NCBI RefSeq assembly: GCF_016695175.1
Contig: NZ_CP068022.1
Coordinates: 916,001-980,000 of the forward strand
Direction: 5' to 3'
Length of the DNA: 64,000 nt
From: Pseudoalteromonas sp. GCY
GTDB taxonomy: Bacteria > Pseudomonadota > Gammaproteobacteria > Enterobacterales > Alteromonadaceae
Part shown: piece by piece, positions 1-11,605 of the stretch
Layout: every line of letters starts with the position of its first letter
How positions within the stretch are numbered: position 1 is the stretch's first letter
The notes under the pieces: model-generated
Told to the model about the DNA's origin: nothing
Database searches by the model: none
What the model saw: the letters and a program-made list of their open reading frames with translations, nothing else
Translations under genes and position numbers: made by a program

Positions 1-3000
1 CCAGTGGCAGCAACTTTCAGGCCCCCCAGTTTTGCTATCGGACCAAAGCAACGCAATTTCCTCATTTGTGGCTCCAGATGTCACAGAAAACGAGGAGTTA
101 AGCTTCGAATTAACAGTTATTGATGATGAAGGAGGAAGTGCTACTGATCAGGTAGTTGTCACCGTAAACAACCTGAACAACATAACGATTCAATTGCAAG
201 TACCTCAGAGCATCGCGAAAGGATCGTGGGCACAATTAAAAGCAGATATATCGAGTGCCGTTGAAATTGACAGCATCGTATGGGAAGAATCAACAGATAT
301 AGAGCTTAACATTGATAACGATAAACCTGATTTTGCTTCACTAAAAATCCCTGAAGACTACACTGGAGATAACCTTGAGCTTACGGTCACTGTCTCAGAT
401 AAATCAGGCTACTCTACCTCTGCAAGCGCCAATGTAGAAGTTGCTGAAGCAATAGATTTTGTTGACTACACAGGTGACCATGATGAGCAACCGCTTGAAG
501 ATGCTGAAGTCATCGCTACATTAGACCCGAGCAGCGAATTGAAGCCGGCAACAAGAGCCGTTGACGGTTACACAACCTTCATCGTTGATGGCCAATCGGG
601 AGTAGAAATTACCCCAGAGATGGGTAGGCTCACACTCACCGCAGGTGCGTTAAGCGACATACAAGTCGGTGATATTATAGTCGGTGTCACCACTGATGGC
701 GACACCGGTTTTATGCGTGAGGTTCTTGATATTAATGGTAATATTTTAACTACCTCGCAAGCACCATTACACAAAGCTTTTCCAGATGCAGACGTTAAAC
801 TAGACCTTGTTATCACGAACCAAGCAGCGACACTTAATCAGTCGATTTCAACTGCTAATAATACGGTACAGTCGAGTGTAGATGTTCCTATCTTAACGTT
901 CTCAAGAACACTGCAACAAAAACTAAGCCCTGAAGTCACGTCTGTTGTAGAACTAAAGATGAACTCAAGCGCTCAGATAGGAATAGAGTTTTCAATTATT
1001 CGTGGTGAGGTAACTCACTTTTCTACAATTGCTCAAGCAGATTACCTCACTAATACTTATCTAAAAGCGAACTACAGTTACAAAGGAGGCCTGAACAAAA
1101 GCAAGGTATTCAATCCCATTATTAACAAAAATGTTAAGCTATTCGTGGGGCCTATTCCTTTATTTTTAAACGTCAAATTACACCCACAACTTGGCGCTAA
1201 TGTTATTGTTGCTGGTAAAGCAAATTTAAAGATGGGTATTAGTGCATCAGGAAACTATAGAACCGGATTCAAATATCAAAACGAAAAACTGAGCCCAGTT
1301 CACAGCTTTGTGCCTGTCATATCTCAAATTGGACCTGAATACCAACTATCAGGTGAAACATCAGCAAAAGTAAAAGCAGAGCTACAGTTTATGCTTTCTG
1401 CTTACGAGTTGTCTGTACCATTACCATTTGGGAATAAGATAGAGTTAGATGGCCCTGGAGCAGGGTTAGCAATGGGCCCATATGCAAAATATGCTGCTAA
1501 AGCAAACTACAAAAGCGCAGATCATGAGCCAAATTGTAAACTTGAACTCTCAGTAGGATTAGGAGTTAATGCCAACCTAGATTACGGCTTTGTAGGCGAT
1601 ATTCTTGGGCTGACAAGTAAAGCTAAGAAGAAAAAGATTCCTCTTTATGATTTGGAGCAACCAATTTGGGGCTCTGAAGTATGCCCATTTGAGACTCAAT
1701 TCAATACGCTTACAGGTGCTATCTCCGACGTTGACGGTAGCCCCATATCAGACGCTGATGTGTCACTCACAAACGTAAGCACTGGGCTTTCTCAACAATT
1801 ATCATCCGATACCAGTGGCGCCTTTAGTTCTCCACCACTCGCAGTTGGTGATTATCATGTGATCGCTTCTAAATCGGGTTTTCAACCAGAGCGCATTACA
1901 ATCACTGTTACCGAGGACACCAACCAACCAGTTCAATTAATTCTGCTCAGTGGTGAGCCCGTAGATGGTAGCAACCCAATTGACGACAACCTAGGCAACC
2001 CGCGCAAGCAGGCTCGTGTCACAGGAGACCCAAACTTACGTACGTTTGACGGCTTAAACTATGGATTTAATGGCGTTGGTGAGTATATCTTAGCCAAGTC
2101 CAATATCGACACTTTTGAGATTCAGGGCCGTTATGTCGCAGTCCCTGGCAATCAACACGTGTCTTTCAATGCCGCTGTCGCCGCAAATGTCGCAGGAACA
2201 AGAGTCACCTTTTACCCCAATGATGAAGGCCTTGCCGTGCTTATTGATGGTCAATTACAAACATTGAATAACGGTGCTAGTGAGCTTTCTAATCAAGCAA
2301 GTATCTTTAAACAAAATAATCGTCATTACGAAATAACTTGGCCAGACACCTCATTACTAAAAGTGTATCGGCGGGTGAGTTTGTCGAGACAGAAGTGCTT
2401 TTACCAAACTCTCGTGCAGGCAGCGTTAATGGGTTACTTGGATACTTTGATGGCAACGTCGACAATGACTTAACGGATGCTAACGGCAATCAAATTGAAG
2501 ACAAAGGTAACTTCAATCAACTTTATGATATTTACGGCAATAGTTGGCGTGTAACATCCGAATCCTCTTTGTTCGACTACTTCAATGATGAGACCCCTGA
2601 AAACTTCGTTGACCTTAACTTTCCACGAACATTGTTAACTCAAGCGAGGTTAGAGGCACAAATTGGTAGTGCGGAATATCAACGGGTTAAAGAATTGTGC
2701 CAAAAGTATGTAAGCATAAAAAGCAGGCTTGAAGCATGTATCATAGATGTTGCTTTAACAGGAAACGAAAGCGATTTAAGCGCTTATCGCGCAATTTCGG
2801 AGCCAACATCTGAGTTAACATTAAAAGTTCCACCACAAATCACAATATTGTCTCCAAACCTGGCGCAATTTTGAGTAGTAACATCTTAATAGAAGGCAAG
2901 ATTGAAACAGTTCAATCAAGTATCGCCAAATTATTTATTTCTATAAATGGAGAAGCTAAAAGAGACATTAGCTTTGCGCTTAATAGTGGCAGTTTCGCAC

Positions 3001-3862
3001 TCACTCAACCAGCGGAGTCTTTTGTTCAAGGTGAAAACAACATTATACTCTATGCGACAGATAGTCAGGGGAGCCGAGCAAATTCAATTATTGGTTTTAC
3101 GTTTGACAGTAACGTCGCACCTGCAGCTGGTGGAGATTTAATCGTATTCAATGATGTCAATATTCTAGATGATGAGCGGATTTACAAAGCTGATAACACG
3201 CAATTTGCGAAAAACCTAGCCAGTTTTTCAGGAAACAGCCTCCGTGCCCAAGGTTCTAAAATAGTCCTAGATCGATCTCATGATTCTCGCTGCAGTTGGT
3301 CATGCCAATCTATTAATTACCTGTACAGTACTTGGGAAGATTTAGGCTTTGAAGTTATTACATATCAGTCTCTAGAAGATTGGGATCTTGATGACCCACA
3401 AATAAAACTTATCGTACTCTGGACTCCACTTAACTCATATTCTCCGGATGAAGTCAGTCGCTTAAAAACAATTTGCTGCACAGGGGGGAAGAATTGTATT
3501 TGTCGGTGAGCACGAGCTGTTCTATGGGCTAAAAGGCATTGAAGTTGAAAACAACTTCCTTATCAGTATGGGGGCATTTATGCGTAACATTGGAAAGATG
3601 TATACGGCGGCGACCATTATTTTGATGTCAGTGAAGATAACCAACATCAAACAGTTCAGAATGTAGAAACTTTAGTGTTCAACAGAGTATCACTACTCTC
3701 TCTCGGTCCAAACGACTACCCCTTGGTGAAAAGTGCCGATGGTTAGACGTAATCGCAGGAGTTGCACGTATTGATATCAATAATCAACCCAATGAACGCC
3801 AACAATATTACTTATGCTACACCAGAGTAATAAGCCCAAAAACCCGCCATCACCTATCGTAA
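1..3862 (+). pseudogene. Large secreted PKD/VWD-domain protein, 5'-truncated by window, multiply frameshifted
   Basis: The reading frame is open from base 2, so the gene begins before the window. The first 2.4 kb encodes a PKD/cadherin-like segment (ending near base 170), a long unassigned region, a carboxypeptidase-regulatory-like beta domain (about 1706-1945), and the start of a von Willebrand type D domain (GDPNLRTFDG at about 2020). The VWD sequence then jumps frame near 2365, resuming as VSAGEFVETEVLLPNSRAG up to 2874. It jumps again at about 2871 (LSSNILIEGKIET, Ig-like), at about 3485 in a run of six G, and at least twice more near 3580 and 3745, before a last stop at 3860-3862. All visible lesions lie in the 3' third. 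Surface adhesin or matrix role is inference from the domains. Either a decaying gene or indel errors in the assembly. Confidence 0.75.
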
Positions 3863-4299
3863 GTGATCGCTCAACAAACTAAAAATAAAGCAGGCCCACT
3901 CATGCACAATTTGATGAGTGGGCCATAAAATCTAGCCCTAGTCGATTTAATTAGAGACCACAGCTAGACCACCTGACGTTAATAAACCAGATTAACAGGG
4001 CTAAATTAAACCTGGCTGTTGTATGTGTGTCAAAAAGCGGACGCTTGGTACTAACTCGCATTTGCCCCATTGTGTGCTAGTACACTTTTTCTTTGCACTT
4101 TATGAATGCTTTTTCTAATCGTTGTGGTGTCTTGTGATGTGAGAGTTTACAAGAATATCGACGTGAGCTTAGCCCTCAGTCCTCCATGAATTGTTAGATA
4201 GTGTTTCTAGTCACCATTCACTAACCTATTGACTAATATCGACTAAAATATGAGTTGTTGTTACACTGGAATAAACTTAGATAGCTCACTGGAGAACAC
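3863..4299. other. Intergenic region before the DUF262 gene
   Basis: About 440 bp without a credible gene. It holds the hairpin at 3893-3924, and the upstream region of the DUF262-HEPN pair, whose ribosome site GGAG lies just before the ATG at 4300. No tRNA or attachment site recognised. Confidence 0.5.
3893..3924 (+). terminator. Perfect 11-bp stem-loop terminator
   Basis: GGCCCACTCAT (3893-3903) pairs exactly with ATGAGTGGGCC (3914-3924) around a 10-nt loop. An A-rich stretch precedes it and ATAAAAT follows, so it may stop transcription from the left in either direction. It lies just after the broken VWD gene. Confidence 0.7.
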
Positions 4300-5340
4300 A
4301 TGAAAGATTATATGAATCAACTCGATCAAGAGACTAGGAAAGTAGATTTTGATTCATTTGATATATCTGTTAAAGAGTTGATTTCTATGGCGAATGAATC
4401 AATTATCAACATTGCTCCTGAGTACCAAAGGCAATTTCGTTGGCCTGAAGATAACCAGTCTAAACTTGTAGAATCTGTTTTATTGGGAATACCTATTCCT
4501 AACTTGTTCATGGCTGCAAATAGAGATGGATCTTGGGAGTTAATAGATGGCGTACAAAGGCTTAACTCATTGATTCATTTTTGTGGGACCCCAGAGCAAA
4601 TAGAACGTTTTGGACTGGATAAGCCTCTTAAACTTAAGGGGCTAGATATCCTGTCTGAGTTCAATGGAGCAACGTTTAATGATCTGCCTCATTCACTTCG
4701 TTTGAAGTTCAGTTTACGTCCGCTTAAGGTAACAACACTAAGCGATAAAAGTGATCTAAAAGTACGATTCGACCTCTTTGAGAGATTGAATACTGGTGGA
4801 ATCAAATTAACTCCTCAAGAAATTCGAGCTTGTGTATTTAGAGGGCAATTTAATGATTTTATCATTGAACTTGCAAAAAATGATGACTTCAACAAAGTTG
4901 TTAATGTGTCATCAACTAAAGCGAAAGACGGTACCAGAGAAGAGCTTGTTTTGAAGTTTTTGGCCTACAAAACAAAACGTGATGATTTCAAACACAGTGT
5001 AGAGATATTTCTAAATGACTTTATGGCCGATGCATCGATACATTTTAACTATAAGAAGTATAGAGAGCTGTTTGAAAAAACATTTGAATCACTAAGAGCT
5101 GTCTTACCTAATGGAATTAAACGCGGCAATAAAGGAAGTACACCACAAGTGCTTTTTGAAGCCATTGCTATTGGAGCTGCCGATGCAATTGAAGAAGGAG
5201 TTGATATTAGCGGATCAAATGTAGCCAATTGGATTGATGATGAAGAGTTACGCCGCTTGACAACAGGAGCCACAAACTCAGGGCCTCGCTTACGCGAAAG
5301 AGTCGAGTATTGTCGAGTTAGGTTTGTAGATAATGTTTAA
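4300..5340 (+). CDS. DUF262 (GmrSD N-terminal-like) protein
   Basis: A 346-residue protein with the DUF262/ParB-like signature: YQRQFRWP at about residue 42, then IPIPNLF and WELIDGVQRLNSL at about 77-89. DUF262 is the N-terminal NTPase/nuclease-type domain of GmrSD restriction enzymes; here the usual DGQQR motif reads DGVQR and no GmrD-like HNH domain follows, so it is a short, stand-alone DUF262 protein. GGAG sits just before the ATG. The end overlaps the HEPN gene at 5333 by 8 bp, so the two are translationally coupled. DUF262 proteins next to HEPN proteins are typical of phage-defence pairs; the activity here is inference. Confidence 0.8.
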   Translation: MKDYMNQLDQETRKVDFDSFDISVKELISMANESIINIAPEYQRQFRWPEDNQSKLVESVLLGIPIPNLFMAANRDGSWELIDGVQRLNSLIHFCGTPEQIERFGLDKPLKLKGLDILSEFNGATFNDLPHSLRLKFSLRPLKVTTLSDKSDLKVRFDLFERLNTGGIKLTPQEIRACVFRGQFNDFIIELAKNDDFNKVVNVSSTKAKDGTREELVLKFLAYKTKRDDFKHSVEIFLNDFMADASIHFNYKKYRELFEKTFESLRAVLPNGIKRGNKGSTPQVLFEAIAIGAADAIEEGVDISGSNVANWIDDEELRRLTTGATNSGPRLRERVEYCRVRFVDNV

Positions 5341-6013
5341 TGATATTGATGCTGGTGTTATGAATCGCTTGAGGCAACTAGATTCAATACTAGAGTATTT
5401 GTCAGATGAGGCACTGACTGAAGAAACTAAAAATTCAGACTTCTATCGTGCTCAGAAAGGCTTGGTGTTTGTTGCAATGTATGCAGCACTTGAGTTCGCA
5501 ATTACACAATCAGTCACACGAGCATTAGAAGTTATTGGGCAAGAAGAAGCTCCAGCTAATCATTTTAAAAGTGCGGTATTGTGCTCGCTGTTTGATTCTC
5601 ATTTTAAAGCTCTTCGAGAGTGCGGAGCCTCCAAAGTGTGGGAAAATCGTCATAAACTTGTTCTCGCAGTAACAAGTGATACTGAAGTGACTAATGTTGA
5701 CAGTTCTGTTTTTCCATCAGGTGGCTCAATGAATATTTCTATTAAACAGCTAGAGAACGTGTGGAATTTTTTTGATTTAGAACGCTCACCACTGCCAGAA
5801 GGTGTGCAGCACTTTGTCTTAACCGAAGTCAAGGATCACCGTAACGCGATAGCTCATGGTAGAGAGACCGCAATTACTATAGGGCGAAGGTTTAACGTTA
5901 CGCAGTTAGATAATAAAGCACGCAGTATAAAGCTTTTATGTCTTCACATTACTTCTTCGTTTGCCTCCTATTGTGCTGAAAAACGATATTTTGTTGCGGA
6001 TACTGTGGCATAA
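5333..6013 (+). CDS. HEPN-domain protein (MAE_28990/MAE_18760-like), partner of DUF262
   Basis: A 226-residue, mostly helical protein. Near residue 168 it carries DHRNAIAHG, which gives R-x4-H, the catalytic signature of HEPN ribonucleases. The N-terminal half (YRAQKGLVFVAMYAALEFAIT) resembles the MAE_28990-type HEPN family often encoded beside DUF262 genes. It overlaps the upstream gene by 8 bp, so the products are probably made together. Likely role: RNase effector of a two-gene defence or abortive-infection unit, with the DUF262 protein as sensor or regulator. Family assignment is from motif and context only. Confidence 0.7.
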   Translation: MFNDIDAGVMNRLRQLDSILEYLSDEALTEETKNSDFYRAQKGLVFVAMYAALEFAITQSVTRALEVIGQEEAPANHFKSAVLCSLFDSHFKALRECGASKVWENRHKLVLAVTSDTEVTNVDSSVFPSGGSMNISIKQLENVWNFFDLERSPLPEGVQHFVLTEVKDHRNAIAHGRETAITIGRRFNVTQLDNKARSIKLLCLHITSSFASYCAEKRYFVADTVA

Positions 6014-6471
6014 AAAGCAACTGCTTTGCCATACCAGTAGTTATTCATGGATTGCTAATGCTCGATTTTTCGAAATTCATTTCTTTCCAAATCCTAATCA
6101 GTAATACATCCACTATCCTCATAGTGACTTTTAAATAGGAGGTCACTATGAAACCAGAACTAAACCACAATGCTACTGGTGTGAAACGTCCTTCAAGCTT
6201 GAAGAGATTTGGCGTATTCGCACTCTAATTGAAATTCAAAACAACTTGATGCAATTAGCTTTACTGAATTTGGCTATAGATAGCAAGCTAAGATCATGTG
6301 ACTTACTCTCTTTAAAAGTTCGAGACGTTGCTACTCTTGATCAAGTATTTGAAAGGGTTCAATTAACGCAGAAGAAAACAGGGATCGAAGTTCAATTTGA
6401 GATAACTCCGAGAACACAACAAAGTATTATCCATTGGGTTCAAGAAGTTAAGTTGCAACCCAGTGTAGTGG

Positions 6472-7652
<1,181 letters not shown>

Positions 7653-8059
7653 TTTTTCACCCAAATTTGTATGCAAATAGCATAACATTTCTTTCTTAAT
7701 GGGTGGCCAAATTAACTATGCCACTACACAGTGATTATTTGTTTCGGAGTATACGTCGCTCTAATCAACCAATAAGCTATTCATATTACAGTTCTATCAT
7801 CAGGAGCTGGGCTGAGCAATTAGGACTTGATTCTGGCCTTTATGGAACTCACTCAATGCGAAGAACCAAAGCGACTTTGGTTTATGCTCGAAGCAAAAAT
7901 ATACGTGCCGTTCAGTTACTACTTGGTCATACAAAAATTGATAACACCATCAGATATTTGGGTATAGAGATTGAAGACGCCATTAAAAATCGAGAGAAAC
8001 CTATTGTTGATTTAACGCAGGCAGTATTCTTATGCTGCCTTTGCCCCAAAACGAGCTAA

Positions 8060-8439
8060 TGTAAATGCTCTAAAGACGGCTTTGAGCGTTCAAGAATAGT
8101 TCTTAATGAATACCTTCAAGTAAGTATAGAGTCTAAAATGTAATTTAAAATAAGGAGAGCGAGTTTTCATTTTCAATCTCTCGCATAGTCAAGAAAACGA
8201 CCCAATCACTCGTTTTTATCCTGAGGTAAAAGCGAGAACTCCTAAATTTTAATTAAACTGGCGATTAGTTAACAAGTTTGTTAAAAATAATCTAATAAGA
8301 AATACGAGCTAAGCTGTGATAGAAAAACGCGCGATTAGCTCGCTATAAACATGTTGAACTAAGCCGCTACGCGGAGATCCTACTCTCACCAACTGAGCCA
8401 CACTTACCTTGGGGTTATCCCATAACTTGGAGGTAAGTC
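8060..8439. other. Intergenic segment between recombinase remnant and IS91-like element
   Basis: No convincing gene. It contains a perfect 16-bp palindrome (TTAACAA-GT-TTGTTAA, 8269-8284) and the tRNA-like relic at about 8364-8405. The left edge of the IS91-like element must lie here or just before 8440, but I cannot fix it. ATTAGTTAAC occurs here (8264-8273) and again after the element (10383-10392). Confidence 0.4.
8364..8405 (-). other. tRNA 5'-half-like relic
   Basis: Read on the minus strand, this stretch gives GTGTGGCTCAGTTGGTGAGA followed by GTAGGATCTCCGC, which resembles the start and D-arm (GGCTCAGTTGG) of a tRNA gene. A complete cloverleaf and T-arm (GGTTCGAAT) are not found. It could be a remnant left by integration into a tRNA gene or chance resemblance. 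Confidence 0.3.
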
Positions 8440-9273
8440 ATGAACCCACTCATAGAACAAGTTAAAACAGAAATAGCCTACCGAGGGTATTCGCAACGTA
8501 CATGTAAAAGTTACTGTGAGCATCTACTTAAACTGAGTCACTATTTCAAGAAACCACTCGATTCCATTACCGATGACGAACTGAATATCTTTTTTAATGA
8601 TCCGGCTATTCGTAAGCTCTCTAGAGCAAGCCAAAAAGTACAAATAAATAGTATTTGGTTTTTGTTTAAGCATATTTTACATCGACCGCTGAACCTAGAT
8701 ATCGCATTACCAAAAGCAAAGACTCGCGCACCAACCTATTTATCTCGAGATGATATTCGGCGGCTGATAGAAAACTGTATGGATATGCGATTAAAAACGT
8801 TAATTGTGGTTTGCTATGGCTGTGGTTTACGTATTGGTGAGCTTTTACATATTAAAGTGCAAGACATTGATGGACAGCGAAAAACCATTTTGATTGAACA
8901 AGGTAAAGGAGATAAGTCACGCTATGTAGTGGCCTCCGATAGTGTACTCAACCAATTACGCAGTTACTGGAAAATGTATCACCCAAGGGAGTGGATGTTT
9001 TACTCACGATGATTAATGGATAAACCCATGTCAGCATCAAGCTTCAGGAGACCATTACGTGAACATGCACAACATTGTGGTTTAGTGCGCTGTAATCCAC
9101 ATGCACTACGCCATGCTTATGCAACACATCAACTTGAATCAGGCATGCCGTTGCATCAACTTCAACATCAGCTTGGACACAGTGATATTAAAACCACGCA
9201 AAGCTACTTACATTGGTTACCCGAATTGGGGCATGGCGGTGTTGATTTACTCGCAAGTTGGGTTAAACCATGA
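8440..9273 (+). pseudogene. IS91-element-associated tyrosine recombinase with in-frame stop
   Basis: ATG 8440 follows GGAGGTAAG. The first 190 residues hold the SAM-like N-terminal domain (TEIAYRGYSQRTCKSYCEHLLKLSHYF) and the first catalytic Arg (YGCGLRIGELLHIKVQDID). Frame 1 then meets TGA at 9010-9012 and continues in the same frame from 9016 with [15 protein letters not shown] (HxxR), [14 protein letters not shown] (H and the nucleophile Tyr). So this is one gene cut by a single nonsense codon. Such recombinases sit before IS91-type transposases in marine gammaproteobacteria. Its end overlaps the transposase start (ATGA at 9270-9273). Confidence 0.85.
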
Positions 9274-10358
9274 GCACTTTACATCTCGCTGATATTTTAA
9301 ATTCAAGCCTTGGGCATTATCGGCAACACCATACAATGAGCTATCAGCAGCTACGCGTCTGCCAGCATCTTCAATCATGCAGAACGGGTCAGCTCGGTTA
9401 TCAAACGTGGCAGTGCGATAACTGCGGTGAGTCACAGCAGATTGGGTGTAGCTGCCGAGACCGCCATTGTCCACGGTGTCAAGGAATGGCAACGGCAAGG
9501 TGGATACAAAAGCAGCAAGAGAACTTATTGCCATGCCGCTATTTCCACCTTGTCTTTACGCTTCCTCATGAACTTAATATAATTGCTCACTATAATCCAA
9601 GTACCTTATACCAGTGTTTATTCAAGGCAGCATGGCAAACCCTGAGTAAATTTGCCAACCGAAAAGGGCATGGCCAATTAGGAATGACTAGCGTCTTGCA
9701 TACTTGGGGGCAAAATTTAAGTCAGCACATTCACTTACACTGTTTAATCCCAGCAGGTACGCTCAATAAGATTCAATGGAATGAGACAGAAAAAGGCTAT
9801 TTATATCCCGTTAAAGCGTTATCAACGGTCTTTAGAGGAAAAATGCTAGCGGCGCTTAGTGATTTTAATACTTCACTCGTGAAGATAAACACGCCAACAA
9901 AGTGGTGCGTGTATAGCAAGGCCTGTTTAGCTTACAGTGAAAAGCTAGTAAGTTACCTAGCAAGGTATACCCGAAAAGGCGTAATGTCTGAATCACGTTT
10001 AGTGACAGCGAATGCACAGTCGGTGAGCTTCAAATACCGAGATTACGCAGATGATAATCGTGATAAAGTGATGACACTGAGTAATGATGAATTCTTACGG
10101 CGTTATTTGCAGCATGTACTACCGAAAGGATTTATGCGTATTCGGCATTACGGTTTTTTAGCCAATGCATGTCGCAAGCGAAAGTTAGCATTAATAAAGT
10201 CACAAGAATCACACACAGGTAAAGTGGAGAAGGCAAAGACAGAAAACGTGACACTGATACCGCGTTGGCCTTGTCAGCATTGTAAGGCAGGTATCTTGCG
10301 GCTAATTGGCGTATTCAAGTTAGATGCAACACCGACCAAAGTAGAACGAACGAGTTAG
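9270..10358 (+). CDS. IS91-family transposase (HUH)
   Basis: The 362-residue protein has an N-terminal cysteine-rich zinc-binding region ([20 protein letters not shown], then CPRC), the HUH motif [11 protein letters not shown] at about residue 150, and a [10 protein letters not shown] segment at about 231 with candidate nucleophile tyrosines. This is the standard order for IS91 transposases, which nick one strand and move by rolling circle. The C-terminus has another CQHCKAG pair. No lesion is seen, so it may still work even though the companion recombinase is broken. Confidence 0.9.
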   Translation: MSTLHLADILNSSLGHYRQHHTMSYQQLRVCQHLQSCRTGQLGYQTWQCDNCGESQQIGCSCRDRHCPRCQGMATARWIQKQQENLLPCRYFHLVFTLPHELNIIAHYNPSTLYQCLFKAAWQTLSKFANRKGHGQLGMTSVLHTWGQNLSQHIHLHCLIPAGTLNKIQWNETEKGYLYPVKALSTVFRGKMLAALSDFNTSLVKINTPTKWCVYSKACLAYSEKLVSYLARYTRKGVMSESRLVTANAQSVSFKYRDYADDNRDKVMTLSNDEFLRRYLQHVLPKGFMRIRHYGFLANACRKRKLALIKSQESHTGKVEKAKTENVTLIPRWPCQHCKAGILRLIGVFKLDATPTKVERTS

Positions 10359-10620
10359 CAGCTCGATAGCTGCTCAAAATCAATTAGTTAACCTGCTTAA
10401 TTGCTCAGGCTAGCGGCCTTTGTACGCGTAAAAAATATAATTGCTTATTAAGGCAGATTTAGGTGTAATGAAGACATAATAAGCGCTGAGCGATGCAGGG
10501 AAAGCTTACATAACACTAGCTAAACTGATTACACTAGCTAGGAAAGTGAGAGCCTCTAAAAAGCAAATTCCTATAGCATAAACAACACCAACTCTGTCAC
10601 ACCGAGCAGGTAGCAGCTCA
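10359..10620. other. Intergenic stretch between IS91-like element and first attC
   Basis: About 260 bp without a gene. The hairpin at 10357-10374 marks the transposase end; after it I see no promoter, gene or integrase that would explain the cassette that follows. Confidence 0.4.
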
Positions 10621-10679
10621 GTCCAACAAGCGATTATGCAACACAAACTGCGTGTCGCATAAATACTAAAATGTTAGGC
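10621..10679 (+). other. attC-like recombination site (59 bp)
   Basis: Begins with GTCCAAC (R'' form RYYYAAC) and ends with GTTAGGC at 10673-10679 (R' form GTTRRRY). Between them TTATGCAACAC and GTGTCGCATAA form an imperfect inverted repeat (10 of 11 pairs). Length and layout match a short integron attC. It directly precedes the ribosome site of the lipoprotein gene, as cassettes do. Confidence 0.7.
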
Positions 10680-10693
10680 TACAAGGAGAAGTA

Positions 10694-11158
10694 ATGAAAA
10701 ATGCTGCAATTGGTAAATTTCTTTTAGTCTCAAGTTTGATTCTTTTTATATCAAGCTGCGCTTCTCCCGAGCTTCGCTTTGTCTACAAAAATGTGGAAGG
10801 GAAAACTGTTAAGAATATTTCAGAAAAATACCTCGTCGATAACAATTTTACCGTTCAGACGTCTGAGGTCAAAAATTACAAAGTATTTGGTAAATCGGAA
10901 GTAAGGAAAACGACTAACTTTTTCGGATCTGAAATCTTGGAATGGGAGGAGATAACTATCATTGCACAGGAACTTCCATTTCAAACTCCCGAAGTAAAAC
11001 TACTTGTCCAAATTCAAGTATGGCGACAGCCACCTATAGGAAATAAAGAACTAGTGGAATCAATTTCTAATAGCAGGCGTCTTGAAGGTGAGCAAGCTCT
11101 AGCGGAACTCGACTCTTTGATACGTCAAGCAATTAATGAGATAAAAAATAATGAATGA
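10694..11158 (+). CDS. Putative lipoprotein in an integron-type cassette
   Basis: A 154-residue protein of unknown function. The N-terminus MKNAAIGKFLLVSSLILFIS ending in a SSC lipobox predicts a lipoprotein. The rest is mixed beta and charged (VKNYKVFGKSEVRKTTNFFG). AAGGAGAA lies 5 nt before the ATG and the attC site ends 14 bp before it, so the gene has almost no leader, typical of cassette genes. Its stop overlaps the next start by 8 bp. Confidence 0.7.
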   Translation: MKNAAIGKFLLVSSLILFISSCASPELRFVYKNVEGKTVKNISEKYLVDNNFTVQTSEVKNYKVFGKSEVRKTTNFFGSEILEWEEITIIAQELPFQTPEVKLLVQIQVWRQPPIGNKELVESISNSRRLEGEQALAELDSLIRQAINEIKNNE

Positions 11159-11345
11159 TGTGCGAAAACTAATAACGTTAGTTGTACTTGGAATTTGGGC
11201 GATAACTTTAGTTATTGTATTAATTCTAATTGTAACTCAACAAGTTGGATTAGAGGGAGGTTTGCAACTTCTTGCCCAGTTCAGTGGCGTAACTTCCGGT
11301 TTTGTAGGAATCATAATTGGCTACTATTTCACAAAAGATAAGTAG
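11151..11345 (+). CDS. Small membrane protein, cassette-encoded
   Basis: 64 residues with two hydrophobic segments (LITLVVLGIWAITLVIVLIL and about SGFVGIIIGYYF). The start at 11151 overlaps the lipoprotein gene by 8 bp, implying translational coupling. The stop at 11343-11345 touches the GCCTAAC box of the following attC. Function unknown; lipoprotein plus tiny membrane protein suggests an envelope pair. Confidence 0.65.
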   Translation: MNDVRKLITLVVLGIWAITLVIVLILIVTQQVGLEGGLQLLAQFSGVTSGFVGIIIGYYFTKDK

Positions 11346-11447
11346 CCTAACAAGCCAATTAAGCACGGGATTGCTAAAGCTTGGCTTAGTTCAGCTCCTC
11401 TACACAGTTTAGCCAAGCATTATCAGCCCCTTATTGGGGCGTTACGA
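11345..11447 (+). other. attC-like recombination site (103 bp)
   Basis: Begins with GCCTAAC (11345-11351). It contains the inverted pair GCTTGGCT...AGCCAAGC and the CCCCTTATTGGGGC motif followed by GTTACGA, resembling the longer attC sites of Vibrio and Pseudoalteromonas. The last box departs from GTTRRRY in its second half, as expected when the cassette is last and abuts other DNA. With the 10621 site it bounds a cassette from about 10674 to 11441. Confidence 0.65.
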
Positions 11448-11605
11448 ATGACAGTAGTTGGCACACAACTGCCCTTCGTCTCAACACGTTTTTGTCCAAA
11501 AATAAGTTAGCATTAATATCCACTCCTCGCTCAGAGGAGCCTGCCATATTGAAGACAAACTCGTCCGTTAGTACGATAAGTCAGATATGAAATACTAGCG
11601 TTAAA

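Larger units (their letters stand above)
8440..10380 (+). mobile_element. IS91-like element with accessory tyrosine recombinase (ends approximate)
   Basis: A two-gene element: recombinase then IS91-type transposase, with a 4-bp overlap. A hairpin (AGCAGCT-CGAT-AGCTGCT, 10357-10374) overlaps the transposase end and may be part of the terminal signal. IS91 elements do not make target duplications or simple inverted repeats, so exact ends cannot be read from sequence alone; the limits given are gene-based. Confidence 0.7.

Noticed and set aside
8364..8405. Complete tRNA gene
   Set aside because: Only a D-arm-like half is visible; no T-arm or matching acceptor stem.
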